A stretch of 64,000 nucleotides of DNA from Marinobacter persicus (lineage in GTDB: Bacteria > Pseudomonadota > Gammaproteobacteria > Pseudomonadales > Oleiphilaceae). Under the pieces are notes generated by a model, which was not told the DNA's origin, did no database searches, and worked only from the letters and a program-made list of their open reading frames with translations. The stretch spans positions 357,550 through 421,549 of the forward strand of contig NZ_FOSC01000001.1 of assembly GCF_900114155.1 (NCBI RefSeq). The letters are read 5' to 3'. Shown in pieces: positions 51,529 through 59,671 of this stretch. Numbering within the stretch: the first letter of the stretch is position 1; every line of letters begins with the position of its first letter. The position numbers and the translations under genes are program-made.

Positions 51529-54500
51529 TTATTGATGATAAGAAATTCTCATTAACGTGCAGTACACCACTGGCAGCACCACTAACGTCAATACCGTTGC
51601 AACACCCAAACCGAACACGATAACCAGCGCCATGCTCGCGAAGAAGGCATCGCTGAACAGAGGAATCATTCCCAACATGGTGGTTACGGCCGCCATAAGC
51701 ACAGGTCGTACCCGGCTTACCGCGGCCTCAACCACCGCAGTGAATGCATCATCCTGCTGTTCTAACTGAATATTGATCTCCTCAACCAGCACAATGGCAT
51801 TCTTCAGTACCATACCGATCAGACTCAGAGTCCCGAGCAGCGCCATGAATGTAAAAGGCGCGCCGAGCAATACCAGTCCACCAATGATTCCAATCATCAT
51901 GAGAGGAACAATCATCCAGATAGACAGAGCCTGTCGGAAGCTACCGAACAACAGCATCGAAATAATGAACATCCCCAGCAGTCCAAGAGGCAGCGAGGAG
52001 AAAAGCGAAGTCTGAGCTTCGGATGAGGTCTCGTACTCTCCACCCCACTCAATCGAATAGCCGTGGGGAAGCTCCAGCGCGTCGACCTGCGGGCGGATCC
52101 TCTCCAGCACACTCGCCGCCGTCTCCCCCGACAAAGGCATGGGTTCGGCATAAACCGCCAACATCCGCTCCCTGTTTCTGCGTTTTATCAACGGATCCCG
52201 CAGTTCCGTATTGATGGCATTGATGACGTTGCCCGCGCTGACATAGCGGCCCTGCTCTTCACTCCAGACATTGATCGAGGTAAGGTTTTCGATGTCAAAA
52301 CGCTGCTCCTCTCTTGACCGCATAATGATCGGAATGAGGTCGCTCCCCTCACGGTACACTCCAACCTGCTGCCCCTGATTATTCAGCAACAACGCCTGGT
52401 GCAGTGATTCGCGAGATACGCCAAGGCGCCGGGCCTGTTCTTCGAGGAACTCCGGTACGATCACGGCTTCCCGATTACCCCAGGACAAGCGCACGCTGTC
52501 GGCCAGAGGTTCATTTTCAAAAATTGCCTGCACGCGCACACCGATTTTCCGGAGTTCTTCGGGATCTTCTCCAAAGATACGAGCTTCAAGACTGGCTTTG
52601 GCTGAGGGCCCCACCTGCAAAGCCTGCACTTTGTAATGCACGTTCGGGAAGTCTGTACGCAGTTGCTCAATGACTTCCTCCATACGGGCCTCTCTCGACG
52701 CCTTATCCCGGGTCTCTACGATCAATTGGCCAAAACTGGCGTATCGCTGCTCCGGTGAATACGTCAACGTAAAACGCTGGGCTCCGCCACCGGTGACACT
52801 GGTCACCTGAACGACCTGGTCCATGTCATTCACGCGCGATTCCAGCCGCTTTACGGTCTCTTCGGTTTGCAAGATGTCGGCGCCCTCGGGCAACCAAAGG
52901 TCAACAAAGAAGAGTGGCGTTGTGGCATTCGGGAAGAAAGCATTCTTAACCTGTCCCGAGAACGATAGAACCCCAGCCAGAAGCGCGATCGCAAGTGTTA
53001 ATGTCACGAAGCGATAATGAATCGCGTAGGTCAGCAGGCGGCGGAAGACGACGAAAACAATTCCCTTATAGGGGTCGTTATCGGATGACTGCCCGACACT
53101 CTCGAGCTTGTCGGGATAGAACATATCAAAGAAAAACGGGGTCAGAGTGAGTGCCGTCAGCCAGCTCAGGAAAAGCGAGTAGCACAGAACCCAGAACAGG
53201 GAGCCAATGAATTCTCCGGTGGTGTCTGGTGAAAGGCCGATAGGAGCAAAGGCCGTAATGGCAATCACGGTAGCGCCGAGCAGCGGGTACCGGTTCTGCG
53301 AGACCACTTCTTTGGCTGCCTGCCTTTTGGACTTGCCCTTGGAAAGGCCAATCATCATGCCCTCGGTGACGACGATGGCATTATCGACCAGCATCCCCAG
53401 CGCAATGATCAGCGCACCCAATGAAATCTTCTGGAGCTGAATACCGTGTATTGCCATAAGCACGAATGTACCCATGATGGTAATCAGCAGGATCAGCCCC
53501 ATGAGCAGGCCACTTCGCAGCCCCATGAACAGCAAAAGCACAATAATGACAATGCCCACCGCCTGAGCAAGGTTCATGAGAAAAGCAGATACTGCCTCCT
53601 CGACTACTTCAGGCTGGTTATACACTGTGTTCAGTGTCATGCCGATGGGTTGCTGTTTTTCCAGGCGTTTCAAAGCCTCATTGAGACTCTCACCTACATC
53701 AACAACGTTGGTGCCCTCTGCAAATGACACGCCGATGGTCAAAGCAGGCAATCCGTCAGAGTGGTAAAGCAAGGCGGGTGAGTCATTGGTCACCCTGCGA
53801 ACTTCGGCCAGATCGCTGAGCCGGATAATACCCGAATCAGCGCTTCCAACTGCCAGTTGCTCAAGTGCCTGAACGGAATCAAGCTGACCGGTTGGCTGAA
53901 CGGATAACGACAGCCCTTCACTGCGCAGGTGGCCAGCGTTGCCCACCGTATTCTGCGCATTCAGAAGGCTTGCCAGGTATTCTGGCGAAATGCCAAGAGC
54001 ACGCATACGGTCACGGTCCAGTGACACGATCATCTGCTCGTCGACACGACCACCGATACTGACTTTTGCGACGCCCTCCAACAATCGCAGTTCTCGCTGA
54101 ATGAGATCCGCATGGTCACCAAGATCTTTCAGCGAGTAGCCGTCACCACGCAACGTGAGCAGCAGGCCGAAGACATCGCCAAAGTCATCGTTCACGATGG
54201 ACGTGTTCACGCCTGGTGGCAGACCAGGCTGGGCATCATTAATCTTTCGCCGAAGGATATCCCAATACTGGTCTAACTCCCCTTCTCTGACCGTCTTCTT
54301 GAGTTGGACAGTAATCTGCGACAAGCCGTCCGAGTTCACCGAAGTAATGTCATCGATGCCCGGCATCTGCTGGATCGCTTTTTCCAGAGGCAGCGTAACC
54401 TCCTCCTCGACTTCAAGAGGCGTTGCTCCGGGATATTGGGTGGTCACCAAGGCGGAACGTAACGTGAACTCCGGGAATTCAAGCTGGCCAAGACCCAGAA

Positions 54501-54579
54501 ACGCGAACATGCCCCCAACCCCAAGCAACAGCGTGACCATCCAGCTGATGGACTTCCGATCAAGAAAATAATCGACCAT
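51529..54579 (-). CDS. RND efflux transporter permease subunit
   Basis: 1016 residues, the normal size. Twelve membrane segments and two large periplasmic loops in duplicate halves. The N-terminal PEFTLRSALVTTQYPGATPLEVEEEV and GSADSGIIRLSDLAEV blocks are typical; the proton-relay segment reads ALGMLVDNAIVVTEG at about 391-405, with Asn after the first Asp, as in part of the HAE-1 group. The second half has GAPFTFMALLGTLSLIGMVLKNAIVLVEEI near 910. It exports hydrophobic or amphiphilic compounds with the adaptor encoded 1 bp upstream. No intact outer-membrane gene accompanies it; the likely partner at 49878 is truncated. Confidence 0.93.
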   Translation of the reverse strand: MVDYFLDRKSISWMVTLLLGVGGMFAFLGLGQLEFPEFTLRSALVTTQYPGATPLEVEEEVTLPLEKAIQQMPGIDDITSVNSDGLSQITVQLKKTVREGELDQYWDILRRKINDAQPGLPPGVNTSIVNDDFGDVFGLLLTLRGDGYSLKDLGDHADLIQRELRLLEGVAKVSIGGRVDEQMIVSLDRDRMRALGISPEYLASLLNAQNTVGNAGHLRSEGLSLSVQPTGQLDSVQALEQLAVGSADSGIIRLSDLAEVRRVTNDSPALLYHSDGLPALTIGVSFAEGTNVVDVGESLNEALKRLEKQQPIGMTLNTVYNQPEVVEEAVSAFLMNLAQAVGIVIIVLLLFMGLRSGLLMGLILLITIMGTFVLMAIHGIQLQKISLGALIIALGMLVDNAIVVTEGMMIGLSKGKSKRQAAKEVVSQNRYPLLGATVIAITAFAPIGLSPDTTGEFIGSLFWVLCYSLFLSWLTALTLTPFFFDMFYPDKLESVGQSSDNDPYKGIVFVVFRRLLTYAIHYRFVTLTLAIALLAGVLSFSGQVKNAFFPNATTPLFFVDLWLPEGADILQTEETVKRLESRVNDMDQVVQVTSVTGGGAQRFTLTYSPEQRYASFGQLIVETRDKASREARMEEVIEQLRTDFPNVHYKVQALQVGPSAKASLEARIFGEDPEELRKIGVRVQAIFENEPLADSVRLSWGNREAVIVPEFLEEQARRLGVSRESLHQALLLNNQGQQVGVYREGSDLIPIIMRSREEQRFDIENLTSINVWSEEQGRYVSAGNVINAINTELRDPLIKRRNRERMLAVYAEPMPLSGETAASVLERIRPQVDALELPHGYSIEWGGEYETSSEAQTSLFSSLPLGLLGMFIISMLLFGSFRQALSIWMIVPLMMIGIIGGLVLLGAPFTFMALLGTLSLIGMVLKNAIVLVEEINIQLEQQDDAFTAVVEAAVSRVRPVLMAAVTTMLGMIPLFSDAFFASMALVIVFGLGVATVLTLVVLPVVYCTLMRISYHQ

Positions 54580-54580
54580 C

Positions 54581-55735
54581 TCAGAGCCCGCCCTCTTTTT
54601 CCCAGGGACGGACCGAACGATCCCTGTTCATCCGGTGAGCGCCGGCAACCACGATTCTGTCGCCCGGGCTGAGCTCTCCCCGAACAAGCACGCCATCGTT
54701 CATTTTCTTACCCGGCTCGACATCCACCGGCTCGACGCTGCCCGTGTTATCGCCATTCTCACCATCGGCAGCAGCCACGTATCGCCAAACCACGCTAGTG
54801 CCGGGTTCTGCGTCAGGTGTTACAAGCGCCGCGGTTGGTATCAGCCACGACGGGGCGCTCTCTCCAGCCAATGTGCCGTAATCAAGCAGAACGGTCGCGC
54901 TCATCCCCGAAAGCACTGTGATGTCCTCGGGTTCAGGGAGCGTTACGGTAACCTCATAACTGAGCGACCCCTGAGAGGCATTGCTGTCATGCTCTTTGTA
55001 GCTCGCGGCGTAGCGTTTATCGGGAAGCTCGGGAAACTGTACCCACGCGATAGTGTTGCCATTGGCGCGAACGTTCCTGGATCTCTGTGGTTGAAGGCGG
55101 CGGACCTGTTGTTCAGGCATCTGGAACGAGACGTCGATAGAGCCGGGCCGTTGCAGTTCGGCAATGGCCTGCTGCGCTGATACAACCTGAAAGACATCCA
55201 CCGGCACCCGTGAAATGACGCCATCAAATGGCGCTTTGAGAACGGTATAGGAAAGTTGGTCCTCCGCGCTGGCCAGTTGCGCTCTGGCAGAGAGGTACTC
55301 GGCCTCGGCCTCATCGAAACGGGCCTGACTGATGGCCTGGCGCTCCAACGATATTCGCATTCGCTCGAAGGTGGCCTGTGCCAGATTGAAATTTGACCGG
55401 GCGTTTTCCAGGCGGGTTCTTGCGTCCCGATCGTCCAGGCGGGCAACGACCTCCCCTTTTTCCACAGTGTCGCCTGCTTTAACGGCCAGCTCCGTCAGCT
55501 CTCCTCCCACTCTGAAAGAGAGTTCTGAATGGTCAGACGCCGAGACTCTGCCCGGATACTGATTGAGCGTGCCTGACTGCGCCTGCTCCAGCGTCATGAG
55601 CTTTACCGGGTAGACAGTTTGCTGTGTCAGAGGGGGCGCCTCCGCCGAACATCCCATCACCAGGAGGCTCGAAAGCATTGCAAGCGCTTGTAGGCCTCTC
55701 AAGGGCATGGCGGTACTGACCATCTTGAATTTCAT
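54581..55735 (-). CDS. RND efflux periplasmic adaptor lipoprotein
   Basis: 384 residues. Lipobox VMGC near residue 29. The family blocks are YPGRVSASDHSELSFRVGGE at about 57-76, LTELAVKAGDTVEKGEVVARLDD, a helical hairpin (LENARSNFNLAQATFERMRI to QARFDEAEAEYLSARAQLAS), and the LKAPFDGVISRVPVDVFQVV lipoyl half. The C-terminal membrane-proximal domain ends RSVRPWEKEGGL. It bridges the pump and an outer-membrane channel. One base separates it from the pump gene, and 23 bp from the TetR gene upstream. Confidence 0.93.
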   Translation of the reverse strand: MKFKMVSTAMPLRGLQALAMLSSLLVMGCSAEAPPLTQQTVYPVKLMTLEQAQSGTLNQYPGRVSASDHSELSFRVGGELTELAVKAGDTVEKGEVVARLDDRDARTRLENARSNFNLAQATFERMRISLERQAISQARFDEAEAEYLSARAQLASAEDQLSYTVLKAPFDGVISRVPVDVFQVVSAQQAIAELQRPGSIDVSFQMPEQQVRRLQPQRSRNVRANGNTIAWVQFPELPDKRYAASYKEHDSNASQGSLSYEVTVTLPEPEDITVLSGMSATVLLDYGTLAGESAPSWLIPTAALVTPDAEPGTSVVWRYVAAADGENGDNTGSVEPVDVEPGKKMNDGVLVRGELSPGDRIVVAGAHRMNRDRSVRPWEKEGGL

Positions 55736-55758
55736 AACGCGTCACTCTCCAGAAAAAA

Positions 55759-56343
55759 TTAGGTATTCCGACGATCGGCAACCGCATCCCAAGCCATATT
55801 AAACGCTAATTCGATATGCTCATCGGTACCTTCGAACGACCCTTGCAGGCATCGTTGAACGAGGTGGTAAATCGGGCGGAACATAAACGTTTCGAGAAGT
55901 GGAAAAGGTACCGGTTTGATCAGCCCGGATTGCTTTCCCTGATCAACTGCATTCAAAAGATTTGCGGCTCGGCTTTCGTTTCGTGCCTGGATCTCGGGAG
56001 TCATCCAAGCAGAATGCGTGAACGTCTCGTGGTAGCGGAATAGTTCCGGACGCTCAAGGCCGATCCGGAACAGTGTGTGCCACTGGCGTCGCAGTCCTTC
56101 ACGCAGATCTTTCCCGCGAGAAAAACTGTCCAGCGCCGCATCAATGACCTGATCGCTGACGTAATAAAATGTCGCCAATAAAAGCTGTTCTTTATCTTCG
56201 TAATAGATGTACAGCGTGGCTGGTGACAAACCCGCAGCCTTGGCTATCTTGCCAACCGAGGTTGCTGAAAAACCGTGATCTGCTACTTCCCTCACGGTAG
56301 CTTCCAGGAAGGCTATTCGTTTCGAGTCGTCTCTTTGCCGCAT
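55759..56343 (-). CDS. TetR/AcrR family repressor of the RND operon
   Basis: 194 residues from the ATG at 56343; a TTG at 56355 is an alternative. The N-terminal helix-turn-helix reads FSATSVGKIAKAAGLSPATL at about 25-44 then YIYYEDKEQLLLATFYYVSD, standard for TetR. The C-terminal ligand domain is all-helical. A near-perfect 26 bp palindrome lies just upstream of its start and is its likely operator. It is the first gene of the adaptor-pump operon, so ligand-released autorepression is expected. Confidence 0.9.
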   Translation of the reverse strand: MRQRDDSKRIAFLEATVREVADHGFSATSVGKIAKAAGLSPATLYIYYEDKEQLLLATFYYVSDQVIDAALDSFSRGKDLREGLRRQWHTLFRIGLERPELFRYHETFTHSAWMTPEIQARNESRAANLLNAVDQGKQSGLIKPVPFPLLETFMFRPIYHLVQRCLQGSFEGTDEHIELAFNMAWDAVADRRNT

Positions 56344-56359
56344 TTGTCTGCTCAACGCT

Positions 56360-56827
56360 TCAAATTGGTCGGCCTAAAATAAATGAACGTTCACTTATTT
56401 TCAAACCGAAAATATAGGCGTATACCGAAGTAGGTGCCCTACTGAATTCCTGGACAGAATGGCCATTGGGGGCTCCATCAGGCATCTGTCTCCAAACCTG
56501 GACTGTAGTTTTCATGTCGTCACGAAGTCTCTTGAGCTCCTTTAACTCCTGATCCAGTCTGCAAAGGCGGTCTGTGAATAGCTCCTTCAGGTCGCTGCCA
56601 GCCAAGCCACCCTCCGTCCCATGACTTAGAATGACTTTGACTTCACGCAGGTTGAATCCCAGCTTGTTTGCCACGCGAACAAACCGTAAGCGCCACAGGT
56701 CTTCCGAATTATACAAGTTGTAGCCATTTCGGGGATCTTTTCGTGGCCGAAGTAACCCTTCACGGTTATAGAAACGAACGGTGTCCGGAGAGACATCCGC
56801 CAAGTTTGCAATTTCATTGACTTTCAT
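56360..56827 (-). CDS. MerR family regulator with altered C-terminus
   Basis: 155 residues from the ATG at 56827 (an earlier ATG at 56893 lacks support). The winged helix is MKVNEIANLADVSPDTVRFYNREGLLRP with the typical GYNLYNSEDLWRLRFVRVAN and LGFNLREVKVILSHGTEGGL blocks, then the antiparallel dimer helix (about 80-115). CadR/ZntR/PbrR members keep cysteines at the dimer-helix start and in the C-terminal loop; here only Cys89 is visible and the tail (SVYAYIFGLKISERSFILGR) reads through the TetR operator instead of the usual metal loop. I infer a chimeric or truncated tail. Its natural target is probably the MerR-type promoter at 63958-63988, in front of the metal operon upstream. Confidence 0.78.
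   Translation of the reverse strand: MKVNEIANLADVSPDTVRFYNREGLLRPRKDPRNGYNLYNSEDLWRLRFVRVANKLGFNLREVKVILSHGTEGGLAGSDLKELFTDRLCRLDQELKELKRLRDDMKTTVQVWRQMPDGAPNGHSVQEFSRAPTSVYAYIFGLKISERSFILGRPI
56376..56401. promoter_or_regulatory. 26 bp near-perfect palindrome, candidate TetR operator
   Basis: AAAATAAATGAACG followed by TTCACTTATTTT (56376-56401) is a palindrome around ACGT with one mismatched pair. It lies 33 bp before the TetR start codon and inside the last codons of the MerR ORF. Size and position fit a TetR operator. Confidence 0.75.
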
Positions 56828-56937
56828 CGTGCCCACATCGCTCGCATGAAACAGATCCCGATATATCAGAGGAGAAAACGCCAGCATGACCACTCTGAAA
56901 CTCTCTCAATTTGTTATTGCATAAATGAAGTCGACCT

Positions 56938-57741
56938 TTATCCGCCCGTCGCCACCTTTACGTTATTGATCGGTTGGCTTTTCGACCAAGCGACTAACCC
57001 AAGGCCTCCAAGGATCATCGGCAAGGTCAACAACTGCCCCATGGTCACCCAGTCAAGGGCAATGAACCCCAGTTGCGGGTCGGGGAGGCGAACAAACTCG
57101 ACCGCAAAACGGAAAATTCCGTAGAGCAACAGGAACAGGCCGGACGTTGCGCCCATCCGACGAGGGTGGCGTGAGAACCACCACAGCACCACAAACAGCA
57201 CAACACCTTCCAGGGCAAACTCGTACAATGACGACGGGTGACGTGGCGCCGACCCCATATTCGGGAACACCATGGCCCAGGGCACGTCGCTGACCCGCCC
57301 CGGGAGCTCGTGGTTGATAAAGTTGCCAAGGCGCCCCGCCCCCAGGCCAATTGGCACCAGTGGCGCTATAAAATCCGTGAGTTGGAAAAACCGCAGGTTC
57401 TGCTTGCGGGCGAAGACCAAGGCTGCAATCAGGACGCCGGTCAAGCCGCCGTGAAAACTCATGCCCCCTTCCCAGACCTTGAACAGCCAAAGCGGATTGT
57501 CTGCCAGCTTGTCAAAACCGTAGAAGAGCGCGTAACCGACGCGGCCACCCAGAATGACGCCCATCGCACAGTAGAAAATCAATGTTTCAACAGCGTCTGC
57601 GTTCAACCCGAGTCGATGAGCCCGACGACGCCCCAGCCACCAGGCCGCGAGAAAACCGACAAGGTACATCAGGCCGTACCAATGGATTTTCAGTGGGCCC
57701 AGTGCAATGGCTACCGGGTCGATTTGAGGATACTGAAGCAT
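56938..57741 (-). CDS. lgt: Prolipoprotein diacylglyceryl transferase
   Basis: 267 residues, seven membrane segments. The diagnostic Lgt signature is [20 protein letters not shown] at about 131-150, with [20 protein letters not shown] at the N-terminus and [20 protein letters not shown] in the middle. It transfers diacylglycerol from phosphatidylglycerol to the lipobox cysteine of prolipoproteins. A housekeeping lgt is expected elsewhere, so this is probably a second copy carried by the metal island. It is the last gene of the operon starting at 63924, with 40 bp to ccmI and 111 bp to the MerR gene. Confidence 0.93.
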   Translation of the reverse strand: MLQYPQIDPVAIALGPLKIHWYGLMYLVGFLAAWWLGRRRAHRLGLNADAVETLIFYCAMGVILGGRVGYALFYGFDKLADNPLWLFKVWEGGMSFHGGLTGVLIAALVFARKQNLRFFQLTDFIAPLVPIGLGAGRLGNFINHELPGRVSDVPWAMVFPNMGSAPRHPSSLYEFALEGVVLFVVLWWFSRHPRRMGATSGLFLLLYGIFRFAVEFVRLPDPQLGFIALDWVTMGQLLTLPMILGGLGLVAWSKSQPINNVKVATGG

Positions 57742-57780
57742 AAGCTTCCCTGATTTCGTGTGTGAACGTGCGTTAGGGTT

Positions 57781-58671
57781 TCAATCAGTAACACGTTCCG
57801 CTCCATTGGCTGTCTCCTCCAATCGTTGCCTGGCAACAGCGATACCTTTACGAATGACCTCTGCGGAGGCGGAATCCTCGAAGCCAGCCAACGCTCGGCG
57901 CCAGTAACCGATCGCCTGTTCATAGCGGCCATCGTCGAAAGCCTCAACCCCCAGCATGCCCAACACTGTCGGCTGACGCGGATCCTTATCGAGTGTTTCA
58001 TCTACCAGCGCCTGAACTTCATAGGTCAGGCTGCCTCCGGCCACATAGAATTTCAACTGAGCCAGTTGGGCCAGAAGATCGGCTCGGCGGCCTTCCAGTT
58101 CGATCAATCGCTCCAGGGCGCGAATCGACCGATCTGGCTGACCGACCTTCTGGTACAGCGGAAACAACAAAGCCCAGACCTTGGGATTATCCGGCTGACT
58201 CTCGGCCTGCTCTTCGAGCCGGACAATCAGGTTCTCCGGTGAGGCACCGGGAGGGTTAAGAACCTCCTGCACCACGGCATACAGAGCCAGATCGCCATTG
58301 GCGCCCACCCATCGATAGCCGGTTACGGTGGCGGCAATCAATGCCGTTATCACCAGAGGGATTACAAAACGTCCTGCCAGCGGGTTCCTGAGAGGCACGC
58401 GACGACGGGCCTCGGTGTCCTCCAGAAGATTGCGTTCAAGCTCGTGACGGCTTTCTTCAAAGCGTGCGACGTCAACCTCGCCGCGCTCGCAGGCGCTTTC
58501 CAGTGCCGCAAGCCGACGCTCATACACGGCCAGATTCTGCTCCTCCGCGCGGTCATCCGTTTCAAACCCTTGCTGCCAGTCATGGATCGCCCTTGCTCTT
58601 CGCAACGGTAGACTCAGGAACCACAGCGCTATAAGCAACAGTGTGCCGATACTTAACCAGAGCATAGTCAT
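57781..58671 (-). CDS. ccmI: c-type cytochrome biogenesis protein CcmI
   Basis: 296 residues. N-terminal membrane segment at about 5-23, a cytosolic stretch rich in E and R (YERRLAALESACERGEVDVA), a second membrane segment at about 103-122 (FVIPLVITALIAATVTGYRW), and a periplasmic TPR region (LFPLYQKVGQPDRSIRALER and ALGMLGVEAFDDGRYEQAIG-like repeats). This is the CcmI plan: a chaperone that presents apocytochrome to CcmF/H. It overlaps ccmH by 4 bp (ATGA). Confidence 0.9.
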   Translation of the reverse strand: MTMLWLSIGTLLLIALWFLSLPLRRARAIHDWQQGFETDDRAEEQNLAVYERRLAALESACERGEVDVARFEESRHELERNLLEDTEARRRVPLRNPLAGRFVIPLVITALIAATVTGYRWVGANGDLALYAVVQEVLNPPGASPENLIVRLEEQAESQPDNPKVWALLFPLYQKVGQPDRSIRALERLIELEGRRADLLAQLAQLKFYVAGGSLTYEVQALVDETLDKDPRQPTVLGMLGVEAFDDGRYEQAIGYWRRALAGFEDSASAEVIRKGIAVARQRLEETANGAERVTD

Positions 58672-59156
58672 TCCGACCTCTCACGATGACGATGAATCAA
58701 AGAGGACAGGCGGGTACGCTCCTCCTCGGAGAGCGGCCGCACTCGCCGGTGCCTGCGTGCCCGGACAAAGGCAATCACAACCAGGGCGCCTCCTGCTACC
58801 AGCGCTGCCGGCAATGCCCAAAGCAGCCACGTGCGCCCGTCAAGGCGCGGATTGTAAAGAACGAACTCGCCAAAACGATTAGCCATGAAATCAAGAATTT
58901 CCTTATCCGCACGCCCCTCATGAAGCATCAGCGCTACCCGCTCCCGCATGTCCGCCGCCACCGGCGAATCGGAGCTGTCGATGGCTTGAGCATCACATTT
59001 AGGGCACCGCAAAGACGCCGTAAGGTCGCGATAACGCTCCGCCATCACCGGATCCTCGAAATGACGCGCATCGATTGCCGTGTCCGCCATCGACTGGAAC
59101 GAAGCCAGCAAAAGCACGATGACCACACAGCAACGGCTCTTCAGGGTTAGTGCCAT
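58668..59156 (-). CDS. ccmH: Cytochrome c-type biogenesis protein CcmH
   Basis: 162 residues. Signal peptide (LLLASFQSMADTAIDARHF) and a C-terminal membrane anchor at about 115-140. The redox motif LRCPKC at about 49-54 lies in the conserved block TASLRCPKCDAQAIDSSDSP, followed by ADMRERVALMLHEGRADKEI and FMANRFGEFVLYNP, all diagnostic. It reduces or holds apocytochrome thiols for haem ligation by CcmF. Overlaps dsbE by 10 bp and ccmI by 4 bp. Confidence 0.94.
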   Translation of the reverse strand: MALTLKSRCCVVIVLLLASFQSMADTAIDARHFEDPVMAERYRDLTASLRCPKCDAQAIDSSDSPVAADMRERVALMLHEGRADKEILDFMANRFGEFVLYNPRLDGRTWLLWALPAALVAGGALVVIAFVRARRHRRVRPLSEEERTRLSSLIHRHRERSE

Positions 59157-59671
59157 TTTTCTACCTCCGCCATGACTTCATCCACCTGGGCGGGCGTGAT
59201 ATACCCAACGTGCTTGTATCGAACGATACCGTTTGCGTCGACCAAGAAGGTTTCGGGCACGCCATACACGCCAAGCTCGAAACCCAGGTCACCGGCAGGA
59301 TCGAAGATGTTGACCTCGAAAGGTTTTCCAAACTCTTCAAGAAACTGTCGTCCCAGGTCGCGGGCGTCTTTATAGTTGATGCCCACCATCTGAACGCCGC
59401 GCTCAGAGAGCGCCAGCAACTGGGGCATCTCCTCCTTGCAAGTCGGGCACCAGGAGGCCCAGACATTGACCAGAGACATCCGGCCACGAAGCAGGGATTC
59501 ATCCACCTCGGCGCCGGGTTCCTCCAGCGTTGAGAGCGTGAACGACGGAAACTCCTGACCCCACAAGGCCGACTCGCGAGCACTGGGATCCAGCGAAAGC
59601 CCCCGGTATAAAAAGAAGGCCAGGCCAACGAATACCAGAAAAGGAAGCAGCAGCAACAGCCGGCGTATCAT
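59147..59671 (-). CDS. ccmG: CcmG/DsbE-type thiol:disulfide oxidoreductase
   Basis: 174 residues. N-terminal membrane anchor (LLLLLPFLVFVGLAFFLYRG), then a thioredoxin fold with the active site WCPTC in LVNVWASWCPTCKEEMPQLL at about 67-86, and the CcmG-typical acidic and VYGVPETFLVDANGIVRYKH block at about 133-152 (cis-Pro). It keeps apocytochrome thiols reduced in the periplasm. Overlaps ccmF by 4 bp (start at ATGA). Confidence 0.94.
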   Translation of the reverse strand: MIRRLLLLLPFLVFVGLAFFLYRGLSLDPSARESALWGQEFPSFTLSTLEEPGAEVDESLLRGRMSLVNVWASWCPTCKEEMPQLLALSERGVQMVGINYKDARDLGRQFLEEFGKPFEVNIFDPAGDLGFELGVYGVPETFLVDANGIVRYKHVGYITPAQVDEVMAEVEKWH

